Part shown: piece by piece, positions 1 through 9,020 of the stretch | How positions within the stretch are numbered: the stretch's first letter is position 1 | How the letters are laid out: every line of letters starts with the position of its first letter | Assembly: GCF_005047355.1 (NCBI RefSeq) | Contig: NZ_SUMC01000030.1 | Span: 1 to 64,000 of the forward strand | Length of the DNA: 64,000 bases | Source: Actinacidiphila oryziradicis | Lineage (GTDB): Bacteria; Actinomycetota; Actinomycetes; Streptomycetales; Streptomycetaceae | Direction of reading: 5' to 3' | Program-made: the position numbers and the translations under genes | The notes under the pieces: generated by a model | Seen by the model: the letters and a program-made list of their open reading frames with translations, nothing else | What the model was told of the DNA's origin: nothing | Databases searched by the model: none

Positions 1-697
1 GGCGCAGCGCCCGGGGGCGTGGCCGGGTGCCGGCGCTGCTGCGGCGCCGGTCGCGCAGCCCGCGCCGGCGGTGGCCGCGCCAACAGCGGCCGCACCGGCC
101 GCGTCGGCCGTGGCCGGGGATGCGTCGCGGGTGCGGCAGATGTGGCCGGACATTTTGGAGGCGGTGAAGAACCGCCGCAGGTTCACATGGATATTGCTGA
201 GCCAGAATGCGCAGGTCGTCGGCTTCGACGGGACGACGCTGCAAGTGGGCTTCTCGAACCCCGGCGCACGGGACAGCTTTGTGAACGGCGGCAGCGAGGA
301 CGTACTGAAGCAGGCGCTCAGCGATGCGCTGGGCGTGCAGTGGCGGGTCGAGTCGATTGTCGACCCGTCCGGCAACGGCAACGGCAACGGCAATGGCGGC
401 GCCGGCAGCGGGGGAGCACCCGCTCCGCGCCAGGCCGCCCCCGTCGCCAGGGTCCAGGAGGCGCCGCCCCCGCCGCCTTCGCCCGCGCCTGCCGCCGCTG
501 CCGCGCGCGCGGCGGTTCGGGTCGCGCCGCAGCAGGACGTCCCGCCGCCCCAGCCGGAGGCGGACGCGCCGCCGCCGATCGAGGACGACATTCCGGAGGA
601 GGATGATCCGGATCTCGATGACACGGCGTTGACCGGTCATGACCTCATTGTGCGCGAGTTGGGTGCGACGGTGATCGAGGAAACGGCTAACGAGTAG
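1..697 (+). CDS. dnaX: DNA polymerase III subunit gamma/tau, C-terminal part (partial)
   Basis: The open frame runs in from the left edge and stops with TAG at 695-697, so the ATPase part of the protein lies outside the window. The visible 231 residues hold the tau-type C-terminal domain (a segment with RQMWPDILEAVKNRRR, then a strand-rich stretch ending QWRVESIVDPSG). A long Pro/Ala/Gln-rich tail and a very acidic end follow. Gamma/tau is the clamp-loader organiser that links replicative polymerase and helicase. The order dnaX, ybaB, recR downstream is the usual bacterial arrangement and supports the call. The first ATG at 71 is internal. Confidence 0.9.
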   Translation, partial: AQRPGAWPGAGAAAAPVAQPAPAVAAPTAAAPAASAVAGDASRVRQMWPDILEAVKNRRRFTWILLSQNAQVVGFDGTTLQVGFSNPGARDSFVNGGSEDVLKQALSDALGVQWRVESIVDPSGNGNGNGNGGAGSGGAPAPRQAAPVARVQEAPPPPPSPAPAAAAARAAVRVAPQQDVPPPQPEADAPPPIEDDIPEEDDPDLDDTALTGHDLIVRELGATVIEETANE

Positions 698-818
698 CGA
701 GCACAGGAACGGGTAGCGCACGTCGCCCGTTTACTGCGTATGGCGTAGGGCGCGCGACCGCTTGAGCACGTAGGCTCGCCCTACTCGAACCACGTAGTCG
801 TACGGCAGGAGTGACGCA

Positions 819-1151
819 GTGATTCCCGGTGGCCAGCCCAACATGCAGCAGCTGCTCCAGCAGGCCCAGAAGATGCAGCAGGACCTGGCAGCGGCGCAGG
901 AGGAACTGGCCGAGTCCGAGGTCGAGGGCAGTGCGGGCGGCGGCTTGGTGACGGCGACGGTGAGCGGGGCCGGCGAGCTCCGAGGGCTGGTAATCGACCC
1001 GAAAGCGGTCGATCCTGATGACACCGAGACACTCGCCGATCTGGTGGTCGCCGCGGTGCACAACGCGAACGCGGCAGCACAGGAGTTGCAGAAGCAGAAG
1101 CTCGGCCCGCTGACCCAGGGGCTGGGCGGCATGCCTGGCCTGCCGTTCTAA
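819..1151 (+). CDS. YbaB/EbfC family nucleoid-associated protein
   Basis: This encodes 110 residues, the normal length for the family. The N-terminal half is a Gln/Met-rich helix (MQQLLQQAQKMQQDL) that forms the tweezer-like dimer arm, followed by a strand region with GGLVTATVSGAGELRGL. The family binds DNA as a dimer and is almost always encoded between dnaX and recR, as here. The start is GTG at 819, preceded by GCAGGAG about 7 bases upstream. The C-terminus is Gly/Leu/Pro-rich (GLGGMPGLPF), typical of actinobacterial members. Confidence 0.93.
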   Translation: MIPGGQPNMQQLLQQAQKMQQDLAAAQEELAESEVEGSAGGGLVTATVSGAGELRGLVIDPKAVDPDDTETLADLVVAAVHNANAAAQELQKQKLGPLTQGLGGMPGLPF

Positions 1152-1204
1152 ATTCGCCCGTCCCGGATATGCCTGTTCCGGGCTCTATCTAAGGAAGTCG
1201 CTCC

Positions 1205-1804
1205 GTGTACGAAGGCGTGGTTCAGGACCTCATCGACGAACTGGGCAGGTTGCCCGGCGTGGGGCCCAAGAGCGCGCAGCGGATCGCCTTCCACATCCTG
1301 CAGGCCGATCCCGCCGACGTACGCCGGCTGGCGCACACCCTCGCCGAGGTGAAGGCAAGGGTCCGCTTCTGCACCGTGTGCGGCAATGTCGCCGAGGGAG
1401 AGCAGTGCCGGGTCTGCCGGGACCCGCGCCGCGACCCCGCGGTGATCTGCGTGGTCGAGGAGTCGAAGGACGTCGTCGCGATCGAGCGCACCCGTGAGTT
1501 CCGCGGCAAGTACCACGTGCTGGGTGGCGCGATCAGCCCGATCGAGGGAGTGGGCCCGGACGATCTGCGGATACGGGAGCTGCTCACGCGCCTCGCGGAC
1601 GGCACCGTCACCGAGCTGATTATTGCCACGGACCCGAATCTCGAGGGCGAGGCCACCGCCACGTATCTCGCGCGCATGATCAAACCCATGGGCCTGAAGG
1701 TCACCCGACTCGCCAGCGGTCTGCCGGTGGGGGGCGACTTGGAATACGCCGACGAGGTCACACTCGGCCGTGCCTTTGAGGGAAGGCGGCTCCTTGATGT
1801 CTGA
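1205..1804 (+). CDS. recR: Recombination mediator protein RecR
   Basis: This encodes 199 residues, full length. A helix-hairpin-helix lies near residues 11-30 (LGRLPGVGPKSAQR). A four-cysteine zinc finger follows at C56, C59, C68 and C71, and then a Toprim domain (VVEESKDVVAIE). RecR acts with RecF and RecO to load RecA on single-stranded gaps. The start is GTG at 1205. The stop overlaps the start of the next gene by 8 bases, so the two are probably translated from one message. Confidence 0.96.
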   Translation: MYEGVVQDLIDELGRLPGVGPKSAQRIAFHILQADPADVRRLAHTLAEVKARVRFCTVCGNVAEGEQCRVCRDPRRDPAVICVVEESKDVVAIERTREFRGKYHVLGGAISPIEGVGPDDLRIRELLTRLADGTVTELIIATDPNLEGEATATYLARMIKPMGLKVTRLASGLPVGGDLEYADEVTLGRAFEGRRLLDV

Positions 1805-2462
1805 CAACGCACTGACCCCGGACGACTTCGCCGTGCAGATCGCGGACCAGATCGAGAGCTTCATCCTCTCGGTGCGGGAGGTCGCCAAGGGCGACGACCC
1901 GGACAGCGCGGTCCCGTACCTGCTGCTGGAGGTCTCCCAGCTGCTGCTGGCCGGCGGCCGGCTCGGCGCGCACGAGGACATTGTCCCGGACGAGCGCTAC
2001 GAGCCGGATATCGGCCCGGAGCCGGACGCGGACGAACTGCGGCAGCGGCTGGCGGCGCTGCTGGAGCCGATCGATGTCTATTCCGAGGTCTTCGACCCGT
2101 ACGTGCCGCGCAGCACGCCGGTCGCGTGCCGGATCTCGGACGACCTGGCCGATGTGGTGACGGATCTGGCTCACGGGCTGGCGCATTTCCGCGAGGGGCG
2201 GGTGAGCGAGGCGCTGTGGTGGTGGCAGTTCTCCTATCTGTCGAACTGGGGCTCCACGGCGTCCGCCAGTCTGCGCGCGCTGCAGTCGCTGGTCGCCCAC
2301 GTGCGGCTGGACAGCCCGCTGGACGCGCTGGACGGGCTGGACACGGACGATTCGGCCGGTGACGAGGAGCAGCTGGCGAAGGAGGCGGGCCGGGTGATGG
2401 CCGCCGAGATCGCCGGCCCGCTCGGTCTGCGCCAGGGCCAGGGTCAGAGCCGCCGGGGGTAG
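1797..2462 (+). CDS. DUF5063 domain-containing protein
   Basis: This encodes 221 residues from ATG at 1797 (MSDNALTPDDFAVQ). The start is chosen because a GGAAGG ribosome site lies about 12 bases upstream; an in-frame ATG at 1770 would overlap recR further and is less likely. The protein is acidic and helical with no transmembrane segment, and a Trp/Tyr-rich stretch lies near residue 142 (EALWWWQFSYLSNWG). It is a conserved protein of unknown function that regularly follows recR in Streptomyces. The overlap with recR suggests translational coupling. Confidence 0.85.
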   Translation: MSDNALTPDDFAVQIADQIESFILSVREVAKGDDPDSAVPYLLLEVSQLLLAGGRLGAHEDIVPDERYEPDIGPEPDADELRQRLAALLEPIDVYSEVFDPYVPRSTPVACRISDDLADVVTDLAHGLAHFREGRVSEALWWWQFSYLSNWGSTASASLRALQSLVAHVRLDSPLDALDGLDTDDSAGDEEQLAKEAGRVMAAEIAGPLGLRQGQGQSRRG

Positions 2463-2566
2463 GGCCCCCGGCGAGCGCCCCCAGCGCACCCGCCGGAATT
2501 CCGGGGCGGGGCCCGATCCTGTGACCCGGCGCTGACAGGCGGCGCCGGGCGTGACAAAGTTGAGCG

Positions 2567-3067
2567 ATGCAGTCCGGACGCCCCTCGCACTCGCAAGAGC
2601 CGGCGATGACCGCTTCCGAAGTGACGGATCTGCTGGCGGTCCTGTGGGGCAAGGCCCGGGCGAAGGCTCCGGCCGGGCCGATCTCGCCGTCGCAGCTGCG
2701 CGCGCTCCTCGCGATTGAGCGCAGGCAGGGCAGCAATCTGCGGGCATTGGGCGAGGCGCTCGAATCGAGCCCCCCCGCCACGAGCCGGTTGTGTGATCGG
2801 CTGGAGGCGGCGGGCCTGGTTGAGCGCTCCACGAGTCCGGCGAGCCGCCGCGAGGTGGAACTGCATCTGAGCAGGCAGGGACAGGAACTGCTCGACGAGG
2901 TACGTGACCACCAGGTGCGTGAGATCCGTAAGGTGCTCGAGATCATGCCTCCCGACGCCCTTGCACATCTCACCAAGGGGCTGGTCGCCTTCCGCGACGC
3001 GGCCGCGGCGGTGGATGACACGGCGGACGCTGACACAAGCGGGATACGAGCAGAGCGATCTGCTTGA
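2567..3067 (+). CDS. MarR family winged-helix transcriptional regulator
   Basis: This encodes 166 residues with a winged-helix core at about residues 40-105. The pattern SQLRALLAIERRQGSNLRAL, then SSPPATSRLCDRLEAAGLVE and an RREVELHLS wing, matches MarR proteins. A short acidic tail follows. MarR regulators bind palindromic operators as dimers and usually respond to small ligands. The gene ends about 110 bases before a SpoIIE-like phosphatase on the same strand, so the two may be co-transcribed. ATG at 2567 is used; an internal ATG (MTASEV, residue 14) would also give a complete domain. Confidence 0.85.
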   Translation: MQSGRPSHSQEPAMTASEVTDLLAVLWGKARAKAPAGPISPSQLRALLAIERRQGSNLRALGEALESSPPATSRLCDRLEAAGLVERSTSPASRREVELHLSRQGQELLDEVRDHQVREIRKVLEIMPPDALAHLTKGLVAFRDAAAAVDDTADADTSGIRAERSA

Positions 3068-3176
3068 GGCCCGGACGGTATGGGCGACGGGGTGGCCGGG
3101 CAGCCTGCCCGTATCCGACGGTGAAGCGTTACGCTGTTCGATTCCGTACAAACTGACAAAGAAGGTGCGACCCACA

Positions 3177-4355
3177 GTGAAGAACTTCCTGGCCGTGGAG
3201 CGCGCCGTGCGCACCGCCCCGCCACATGACCTCAGCGGCACAGCACGTGCCGCGCTGATCGAGCATTACGAGGCCACCGGCATGGAGCTGCTGATGGCCG
3301 ACTACAGCCTCTCGGTCCTCGTCCCGGTCACCGCTCCGCCCGACGCCGCGGAGCCGTTGTCCATGCACACCAGTCCGGAGGGCCGCGCTTTCGGCAGCCA
3401 GGAGCCGTACGGACGGCATGCGACCCGCGACGGCACCGTTGACCTGCATCTGCCGGTGACCGTCCGCGGAGACAGGCTCGGGATCCTCACTGTGCGACTG
3501 CCCGAGCACAGGTGCACCCCGCAGTCCATCGAGGAACTCACCGAACTCGCGGAACTCATCGGACACGCGATCATCGTCGCCGAGCGTGACACCGATGTCT
3601 TCCTCCAGGCCTGCCGCGCCAGCCGCCTCACGCTCGCGGCCGAAATGCAGTGGCAGCTGCTGCCCGGCCGGGCATGCTCCCGCCCGGAGTACGCCATCGG
3701 AGGACAGCTGGAGCCCGCCTACGCCATTTACGGCGACAACTTCGACTGGGCCACCACCGGCGACTCCCTCACCCTCACCATCACCAACGGAATGGGCGAG
3801 GGAATCCAGGCCTCCCTCCTCACCAACCTCGCGGTGAACGCGCTGCGCAACGCCCGCCGCGCCGGGATCGGGATCACCGACCAGGCGGCCTTGGCCGACC
3901 AGGCCCTCTACGGGCAGTACAAGGGCGCGCAGTACGTCTCGACCCTGCTGCTCTCCTTCGAGCTGGCCACCGGGCACGTCCAACTGGTGGATGCCGGGTC
4001 CCCCCAGCTGTGGCGGCAACGCGACAGGACCATTGAGCGCGTCGCCTTCGAGGAGCAACTGCCGCTCGGCATGTTCGACGAATCCTCCTACACCGCCGAG
4101 GAGTTCCGTGCTCTCCCCGGTGACCGGTTGATCTTCGTCAGTGACGGCGTCTACGCCGCGGTCTCCGAGGCCGGAGAGGCGTACGGCGATCGGGCACTGG
4201 GCCGTGCCATCCAGGCCACCCGTCTGTTGCCCGCTGCCTCGGTCCCTCGCGCCGTCCTCCAGGAACTCGCCCTTCACCGCAACGCCGAGCCCGCCGACGA
4301 CGCCGCGGTCGTCTGCCTGGACTGGTTCGGCCGCAGCGACGACCGAGCGGACTGA
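3177..4355 (+). CDS. SpoIIE-like PP2C-type phosphatase domain protein
   Basis: The start is GTG at 3177 with GAAGG 11 bases upstream, giving 392 residues. Residues 1-135 look like a GAF-type sensor and about 160-385 form a SpoIIE-like phosphatase fold (AEMQWQLLPG, then LVDAGSPQLW and FVSDGVYAAVSE). The metal site looks altered: where active relatives have GGDW(Y/F)D and GDVMGHG, this protein has GDNFDW (186-191) and TNGMGEG (203-209), so the second Asp is Asn. The later Asp residues (VSDG, DDAAVV) are kept. It may be a weak phosphatase or a binding-only partner-switch protein. Confidence 0.75.
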   Translation: MKNFLAVERAVRTAPPHDLSGTARAALIEHYEATGMELLMADYSLSVLVPVTAPPDAAEPLSMHTSPEGRAFGSQEPYGRHATRDGTVDLHLPVTVRGDRLGILTVRLPEHRCTPQSIEELTELAELIGHAIIVAERDTDVFLQACRASRLTLAAEMQWQLLPGRACSRPEYAIGGQLEPAYAIYGDNFDWATTGDSLTLTITNGMGEGIQASLLTNLAVNALRNARRAGIGITDQAALADQALYGQYKGAQYVSTLLLSFELATGHVQLVDAGSPQLWRQRDRTIERVAFEEQLPLGMFDESSYTAEEFRALPGDRLIFVSDGVYAAVSEAGEAYGDRALGRAIQATRLLPAASVPRAVLQELALHRNAEPADDAAVVCLDWFGRSDDRAD

Positions 4356-4514
4356 CCTGGCCGGCAGGGTCTGCCGGGGAATGGGCGGGAAGTGGCACAT
4401 CTGTTTCATTCAGTGGTCTTGATGTCTCACTATGTGGTAATGAGGCGACGTCTCAGAGTCGCTCGTTAGACTGAGTCGATCGCAGTACCGCAGTACACAT
4501 CTTGAGGAGCGCAC

Positions 4515-5786
4515 GTGGGCCTTGTCGTGCAGAAGTACGGCGGCTCCTCCGTCGCCGATGCCGATGGCATCAAGCGTGTCGCCAAGCGGATCGTCGATGC
4601 CAAGAAGACCGGCCACCAGGTCGTTGTCGTGGTGTCGGCGATGGGCGACACGACGGACGAGCTGATCGATCTCGCCCAGCAGGTATCGCCGATCCCCGCC
4701 GGGCGGGAGTTCGACATGCTGCTGACCGCCGGTGAGCGGATCGCCATGGCGCTGCTCGCGATGGCGATCAAAAACCTCGGCCATGAAGCGCAGTCGTTCA
4801 CCGGCAGCCAGGCCGGGGTCATCACCGACTCGGTCCACAACAAGGCCCGCATCATCGATGTCACGCCGGGCCGGATCCGTACCGCCCTCGACCAGGGCAA
4901 CATCGCGATCGTGGCCGGCTTCCAGGGCGTGTCCCAGGACAGCAAGGACATCACCACCCTCGGCCGTGGCGGCTCCGACACCACGGCCGTGGCGCTGGCG
5001 GCGGCCCTGGACGCCGGGGTCTGCGAGATCTACACCGATGTGGACGGCGTGTTCACCGCCGACCCACGAGTGGTGAAGAAGGCCCGGAAGATCGACTGGA
5101 TCTCTTCCGAGGACATGCTGGAGCTGGCCAGCTCCGGCTCCAAAGTGCTGCTGCACCGCTGCGTCGAATACGCACGCCGCTACAACATCCCGATCCACGT
5201 CCGGTCGTCGTTCTCCGGCCTCCAGGGCACCTGGGTCAGCAACGCGCCGCGAAAGGACCAGACGGTGGAGCACGCGATCATCTCCGGAGTCGCCCACGAC
5301 ACGTCCGAGGCGAAGGTCACGGTCGTCGGCGTGCCGGACAAGCCGGGCGAGGCCGCCGTGATCTTCCGGACGATCGCGGATGCCCAGGTCAACATCGACA
5401 TGGTGGTGCAGAATGTGTCGGCCGCCGCCACTGGCCTCACGGACATTTCGTTCACCCTGCCCAAGGACGAGGGCCGCAAGGCGATCGACGCCCTGGAGCG
5501 CAACCGCAGCGCCATCGGCTTCCAGTCGCTGCGCTACGACGACCAGATCGCGAAGATCTCGCTGGTCGGCGCCGGCATGAAGACCAACCCGGGGGTTACC
5601 GCCCAGTTCTTCGAGGCGCTGTCGAACGCCGGGGTCAACATCGAGCTCATCTCGACCTCCGAGATCCGCATCTCCGTCGTCACGCGGGCCGATGACGTCA
5701 AGGAGGCCGTGCAGGCGGTCCATTCGGCCTTCGGCCTGGACAGCGCGGGCGACGAAGCCGTCGTCTACGGCGGAACCGGTCGTTGA
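4515..5786 (+). CDS. Aspartate kinase
   Basis: This encodes 423 residues. It phosphorylates aspartate in the first step of the lysine, threonine, methionine and diaminopimelate pathway. The N-terminal amino-acid kinase domain opens with the diagnostic KYGGSSV, and the C-terminus carries two ACT domains (about 265-340 and 345-420) that normally bind feedback inhibitors. The start is GTG at 4515 with GAGGAG six bases upstream. A perfect-stem terminator lies 70 bases downstream, so no aspartate-semialdehyde dehydrogenase gene follows in the same unit, although asd is often the neighbour in actinomycetes. Confidence 0.95.
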   Translation: MGLVVQKYGGSSVADADGIKRVAKRIVDAKKTGHQVVVVVSAMGDTTDELIDLAQQVSPIPAGREFDMLLTAGERIAMALLAMAIKNLGHEAQSFTGSQAGVITDSVHNKARIIDVTPGRIRTALDQGNIAIVAGFQGVSQDSKDITTLGRGGSDTTAVALAAALDAGVCEIYTDVDGVFTADPRVVKKARKIDWISSEDMLELASSGSKVLLHRCVEYARRYNIPIHVRSSFSGLQGTWVSNAPRKDQTVEHAIISGVAHDTSEAKVTVVGVPDKPGEAAVIFRTIADAQVNIDMVVQNVSAAATGLTDISFTLPKDEGRKAIDALERNRSAIGFQSLRYDDQIAKISLVGAGMKTNPGVTAQFFEALSNAGVNIELISTSEIRISVVTRADDVKEAVQAVHSAFGLDSAGDEAVVYGGTGR

Positions 5787-5856
5787 ACAGCGAATATGTG
5801 ACGTAATCCGTGGTCTGGACCACTTGATCAGATGTCCGGGTCCGTCAGACAATTTT

Positions 5857-5893
5857 GCTCCCTGCCTACCGCAACCGGCGGTAGGCAGGGAGC
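5857..5893 (+). terminator. Terminator downstream of aspartate kinase
   Basis: A perfect 15-bp stem (GCTCCCTGCCTACCG paired with 5879-5893) with a 7-base loop, followed by GTCTTTGT. It lies 70 bases after the aspartokinase stop and before the sigma-factor gene. No long U tract follows, as is usual in Streptomyces. Confidence 0.85.
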
Positions 5894-6084
5894 GTCTTTG
5901 TGTCAGCGCACTGTCCTAATGTGCTGCGCACGGGGGCGCGGGCGTTCAGGTGTACACACGCACAACAACGCCGGCGAAATTAGGGCATTGGGAAAGAGTT
6001 GGTACGCATGGGGATATTGGCTACACCGCCAAAAGCGGTGCCTTCCGCGTACAACCCTGACGGGGGGACGCGTGTCCAACAGGC

Positions 6085-6744
6085 GTGGCAGAGGCACTTG
6101 GTATCGAAGCGGCGTTCGGGCGGAGCAGCGCCCCGGCACGGCCGTACGGTCGCCGGCCGGCCCGCAATACCGGCGGTATGCCGGTGATCGCCCCCTGGCC
6201 GGTCGTGCGAGCGCCCTCCGACCGCGGGGACGCTGACGCCACGATGTCTGTGGGAACCACAGTCGACCACCTCACCGAGACCTACCGGGCCCACTACCGC
6301 TCCCTGCTCGGCCTCGCCGCACTGCTTCTCGACGACACCGCTTCCTGCGAGGACGTCGTCCAGGAAGCCTTCATCCGGGTGCACTCCGCCCGGAACAGAG
6401 TCCGGGACCCGGAGAAGACCCTCGCCTACCTCCGGCAGACCGTCGTCAACCTCTCCCGCTCCGCCCTCCGCCGCCGCATACTCGGGCTGCGGCTGCTCTC
6501 CAAGCCGATGCCCGACATGGCCAGCGCGGAAGAGGGCGCGTACGAGATTCTCGAACGCGACGAGCTCAAAACCGCCATGCGGAAGCTCCAGCGGCGCCAG
6601 CGCGAGGTCCTTGTGCTGCGCTACTTCGCCGACATGACCGAGGCTCAGGTGGCGGAGACACTCGGTGTCTCCATAGGGTCGGTCAAGGCGTACGGCTCCC
6701 GCGGCCTGGCGGCGCTCCGCGTCGCCATGGAGGCCACGGCATGA
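6085..6744 (+). CDS. ECF RNA polymerase sigma factor, SigE family
   Basis: This encodes 219 residues from GTG at 6085. Sigma region 2 is seen as YRAHYRSLLGLAALLLDD then CEDVVQEAFIRVH. Region 4 is seen as QRRQREVLVLRYFADMTEAQ with the HTH ETLGVSIGSVKAYGSRGL. No SnoaL or other C-terminal extension is present. The N-terminal 50 residues are Arg/Pro-rich and look non-conserved, so ATG at 6178 or 6244 are real alternative starts. The stop overlaps the next gene (ATGA), a membrane-anchored protein that is the likely regulator or output partner. Confidence 0.88.
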   Translation: MAEALGIEAAFGRSSAPARPYGRRPARNTGGMPVIAPWPVVRAPSDRGDADATMSVGTTVDHLTETYRAHYRSLLGLAALLLDDTASCEDVVQEAFIRVHSARNRVRDPEKTLAYLRQTVVNLSRSALRRRILGLRLLSKPMPDMASAEEGAYEILERDELKTAMRKLQRRQREVLVLRYFADMTEAQVAETLGVSIGSVKAYGSRGLAALRVAMEATA

Positions 6745-7814
6745 ACACCCCAGACTTCCCTCACGGCATGGATCCACAGAACCCAGAACGCGACGACGAC
6801 AGCACCATCCGCATGGGGACGAGCAGTTCCGAGGAGAACCTCAGTCCCGACGAGCAGGCCCTGCGCCGGCTTATGAAGGCCGCCGTCCAGGGCATCGAGC
6901 CCACCCCCGACGCCCTTCACCACCTGCGCCGCGCGGTCCCGGCCCGCCGGGCTCACCGCCGCCAGCTCATGGCCGGTGCCGTGGCGGCCGGACTGCTGGC
7001 GATCGCCGCCGTACCGGCCGCACTGCACGCCGCGAACACGTCGGGCTCGGCCAACAGCGACACGGCCAACGCCTCCAGCTCCCACAGCAACGGCGGCGGG
7101 GGCGGTGCCAAGGGCGATAACGGCAAGGCCGATTCCGGCAGGCCCGCCGGCTCCGTCAGCGATGGCGGCAAGCAGAGCGGCGGCAGGAAGACCAGCACCG
7201 CCTTGCCCTCCGCAGCCACCGTCACAAAGGGCGGCGCGGGCGGCCCCAGCCCGACGAGCACGATCGGCGCCGTCGCCGTCCATGCCTGCACCAGCGGCGA
7301 CTTCGGCAAGCCCCTCAGTTACGCCGGCAGCGCCGCCTCCGACGGCACCGTCTACGGCTGGTTCAAGCTCTCCAACATCTCCAGCACCGCCTGCACCATC
7401 GCCGGCGCCGGCTCCGTCACCGCCGTAGCGCAAGGGAGCGCGGATCCCACCCGCATCTCGGTCGTCGACCACACCGCGGGCGACCCGGCCACCGGGCTTC
7501 CCAACGGCTCCGTCAAATCCCTGGTCCTCGCGTCCGGCCAGGCCTACGAGGTGCAGTTCGCCTGGATCCCGGCCTCCGGCGGCGGCACCACCGGCTGTCA
7601 ACCCACCACGACGCCGACGCCCACCGACACGCCCACCGACGGCACGTCGACGACCTCCGGCTCCACGGCCGGCAGCACCGCCACCGCCACCACCGCGCCC
7701 GCCAGCATCGTCCTCACCGACACCTCGGCGCCCGCCACCGCCGCCGCCTCCGTCACCCTCGCCGACGCCTGCGCCGGCACCGTCTACAAGACGGGCGTCC
7801 TCAACGCGACGTAA
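6741..7814 (+). CDS. Membrane-anchored protein coupled to the ECF sigma factor
   Basis: This encodes 357 residues, starting inside the sigma-factor stop codon (ATGA overlap). Residues 1-73 are cytoplasmic and hydrophilic, and one transmembrane helix spans about 76-97. The rest is external: a Ser/Gly/Asn linker followed by a Cys-containing beta-rich region (VHACTSGDF ... YGWFKLSNISSTACT) that resembles DUF4232-type secreted domains. A Thr/Pro-rich stretch lies near residues 290-320. The layout fits a possible anti-sigma or sensor protein, but no zinc-binding anti-sigma motif is visible in the cytoplasmic part. Confidence 0.75.
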   Translation: MNTPDFPHGMDPQNPERDDDSTIRMGTSSSEENLSPDEQALRRLMKAAVQGIEPTPDALHHLRRAVPARRAHRRQLMAGAVAAGLLAIAAVPAALHAANTSGSANSDTANASSSHSNGGGGGAKGDNGKADSGRPAGSVSDGGKQSGGRKTSTALPSAATVTKGGAGGPSPTSTIGAVAVHACTSGDFGKPLSYAGSAASDGTVYGWFKLSNISSTACTIAGAGSVTAVAQGSADPTRISVVDHTAGDPATGLPNGSVKSLVLASGQAYEVQFAWIPASGGGTTGCQPTTTPTPTDTPTDGTSTTSGSTAGSTATATTAPASIVLTDTSAPATAAASVTLADACAGTVYKTGVLNAT

Positions 7815-7865
7815 CCGGACGGGGGCGGGTCCGGACTCCGCGCGCGCCCCCCGTACCGTTGAGGG

Positions 7866-8702
7866 GTGTACCGGTTCCTGCTGACCCCGCGCTGGCTGGC
7901 CGGCCATCTCTTCGTAGTGGCCGCCGTCCTCTTCTGCACCTTCATGGGCAGCTGGCAGCTCAGCCGCTTCGAGGCCCGCGTCAACAGCCAGCACCAGGCC
8001 GAATCGGTGACCTCCAAGGCCGCCACAGCCAAGCCGGTGCCCCTCGCCTCCGTCCTGCCGGGCGTGCAGTCGGCCGTCACCACCGTCTCCTCCGGCCGCA
8101 CCATCACCGCCACCGGCCACTACGACACCGCCGCCGCCCACCAGCTCCTCGTCCCCGACCGCGCCATGGGCAACCGGACCGGCTTCTACGTCCTGACCCT
8201 CCTCCGCGTAGACGGCGGCGCGGCCCTCCCCGTCGTACGCGGCTGGCTCCCCGGCAACCCCTCATCCGCCTCCGCGTCCGCCGTGCCGGCCGCCCCTTCC
8301 GGCCCCGTCACCGTCACCGGCGCCCTCCAGGCCCCGGAAAGCGTCGGCACCACCGGCGTCAACGCCAGCGGCGGCCTCCCCGCCGGCCAGCTCGGCATGA
8401 TCAGCGCAGCCTCGCTGATCAACCTCGTACCGTACGACGTCTACAGCGCCTGGATCACCCAGACGACCGGCATCGCCGCCCCCATGAAAGCCGTCCCGCC
8501 CGCCGCCCCCGCCAACACCGGCCTCGACCTCAAGGCCTTCCAGAACCTCGGCTACACCGGTGAGTGGTTCGTCTTCGCGGGCTTCCCCGTCTTCATGTGG
8601 TTCCGCCTTGCGCGCCGCGAGGCAGAGGACCAACGTGACGCTGCGTTGGGCCTTGCCCCGGTTGACGCCGCGCCGCAGCCGGCGACTGCCGCCCCCCGCT
8701 GA
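7866..8702 (+). CDS. SURF1 family cytochrome oxidase biogenesis protein
   Basis: This encodes 278 residues from GTG at 7866. An N-terminal membrane helix (about 11-30) carries the family motif as GSWQLSRFE. A large external domain follows with VRGWLPGN in the middle, and a second membrane helix near the C-terminus (WFVFAGFPVFMWFRLARRE). The two-helix arrangement flanking an external domain is the SURF1/Shy1 pattern. The family assists assembly of haem-copper oxidase. The gene is convergent with the peptidase on the other strand. Confidence 0.88.
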   Translation: MYRFLLTPRWLAGHLFVVAAVLFCTFMGSWQLSRFEARVNSQHQAESVTSKAATAKPVPLASVLPGVQSAVTTVSSGRTITATGHYDTAAAHQLLVPDRAMGNRTGFYVLTLLRVDGGAALPVVRGWLPGNPSSASASAVPAAPSGPVTVTGALQAPESVGTTGVNASGGLPAGQLGMISAASLINLVPYDVYSAWITQTTGIAAPMKAVPPAAPANTGLDLKAFQNLGYTGEWFVFAGFPVFMWFRLARREAEDQRDAALGLAPVDAAPQPATAAPR

Positions 8703-9020
8703 CCCCGTGCCGGGCGCCTCCGGCGCGGGTTGCGTTTGCCCTGCCGGGTGCCTCCGGCGCGGTTCCATCCCGCCGCGGTGTCCTCAAGCGCCGGACGGGC
8801 TGGGTTTGTCCGGCCGGACCGGCGTGGCTGGATTGCCCCGGCTGCTGGTGTGCGGGTTCCGCCCGCTCTGCCGGTGCGACGGTTCCTCCCCCAGCGGTAG
8901 CTGGGGGAGGCTCGGCAACCCCGGTGCCGGGCAACGCGACGCAGCCGGGACCGGCCCGCGGAGCGGTGCGAGGGCGGCACCCGGCGCCGGGGGCACCCGG
9001 CGCCCCCTGGACGCGCGGCG
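8703..9020. repeat. Intergenic region with Streptomyces-type palindromes and a terminator
   Basis: No gene is supported between the convergent SURF1 and S9 peptidase genes. The stretch holds GC-rich repeats including CTCAAGCGCCGGACGGGCTG, a sequence that I recall recurring between Streptomyces genes. It also holds a perfect 11-bp stem CCTCCCCCAGC with loop GGTA at 8885-8910 that probably terminates one or both genes. Confidence 0.6.
8885..8910. terminator. Probable bidirectional terminator
   Basis: CCTCCCCCAGC (8885-8895), loop GGTA, and the exact complementary arm at 8900-8910. It lies between two convergent genes. Confidence 0.7.

Noticed and set aside
687..1132. Minus-strand open frames over ybaB
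   Set aside because: They mirror the real plus-strand gene; the high GC of the third codon position creates long antisense frames. No ribosome site or family motif supports them.
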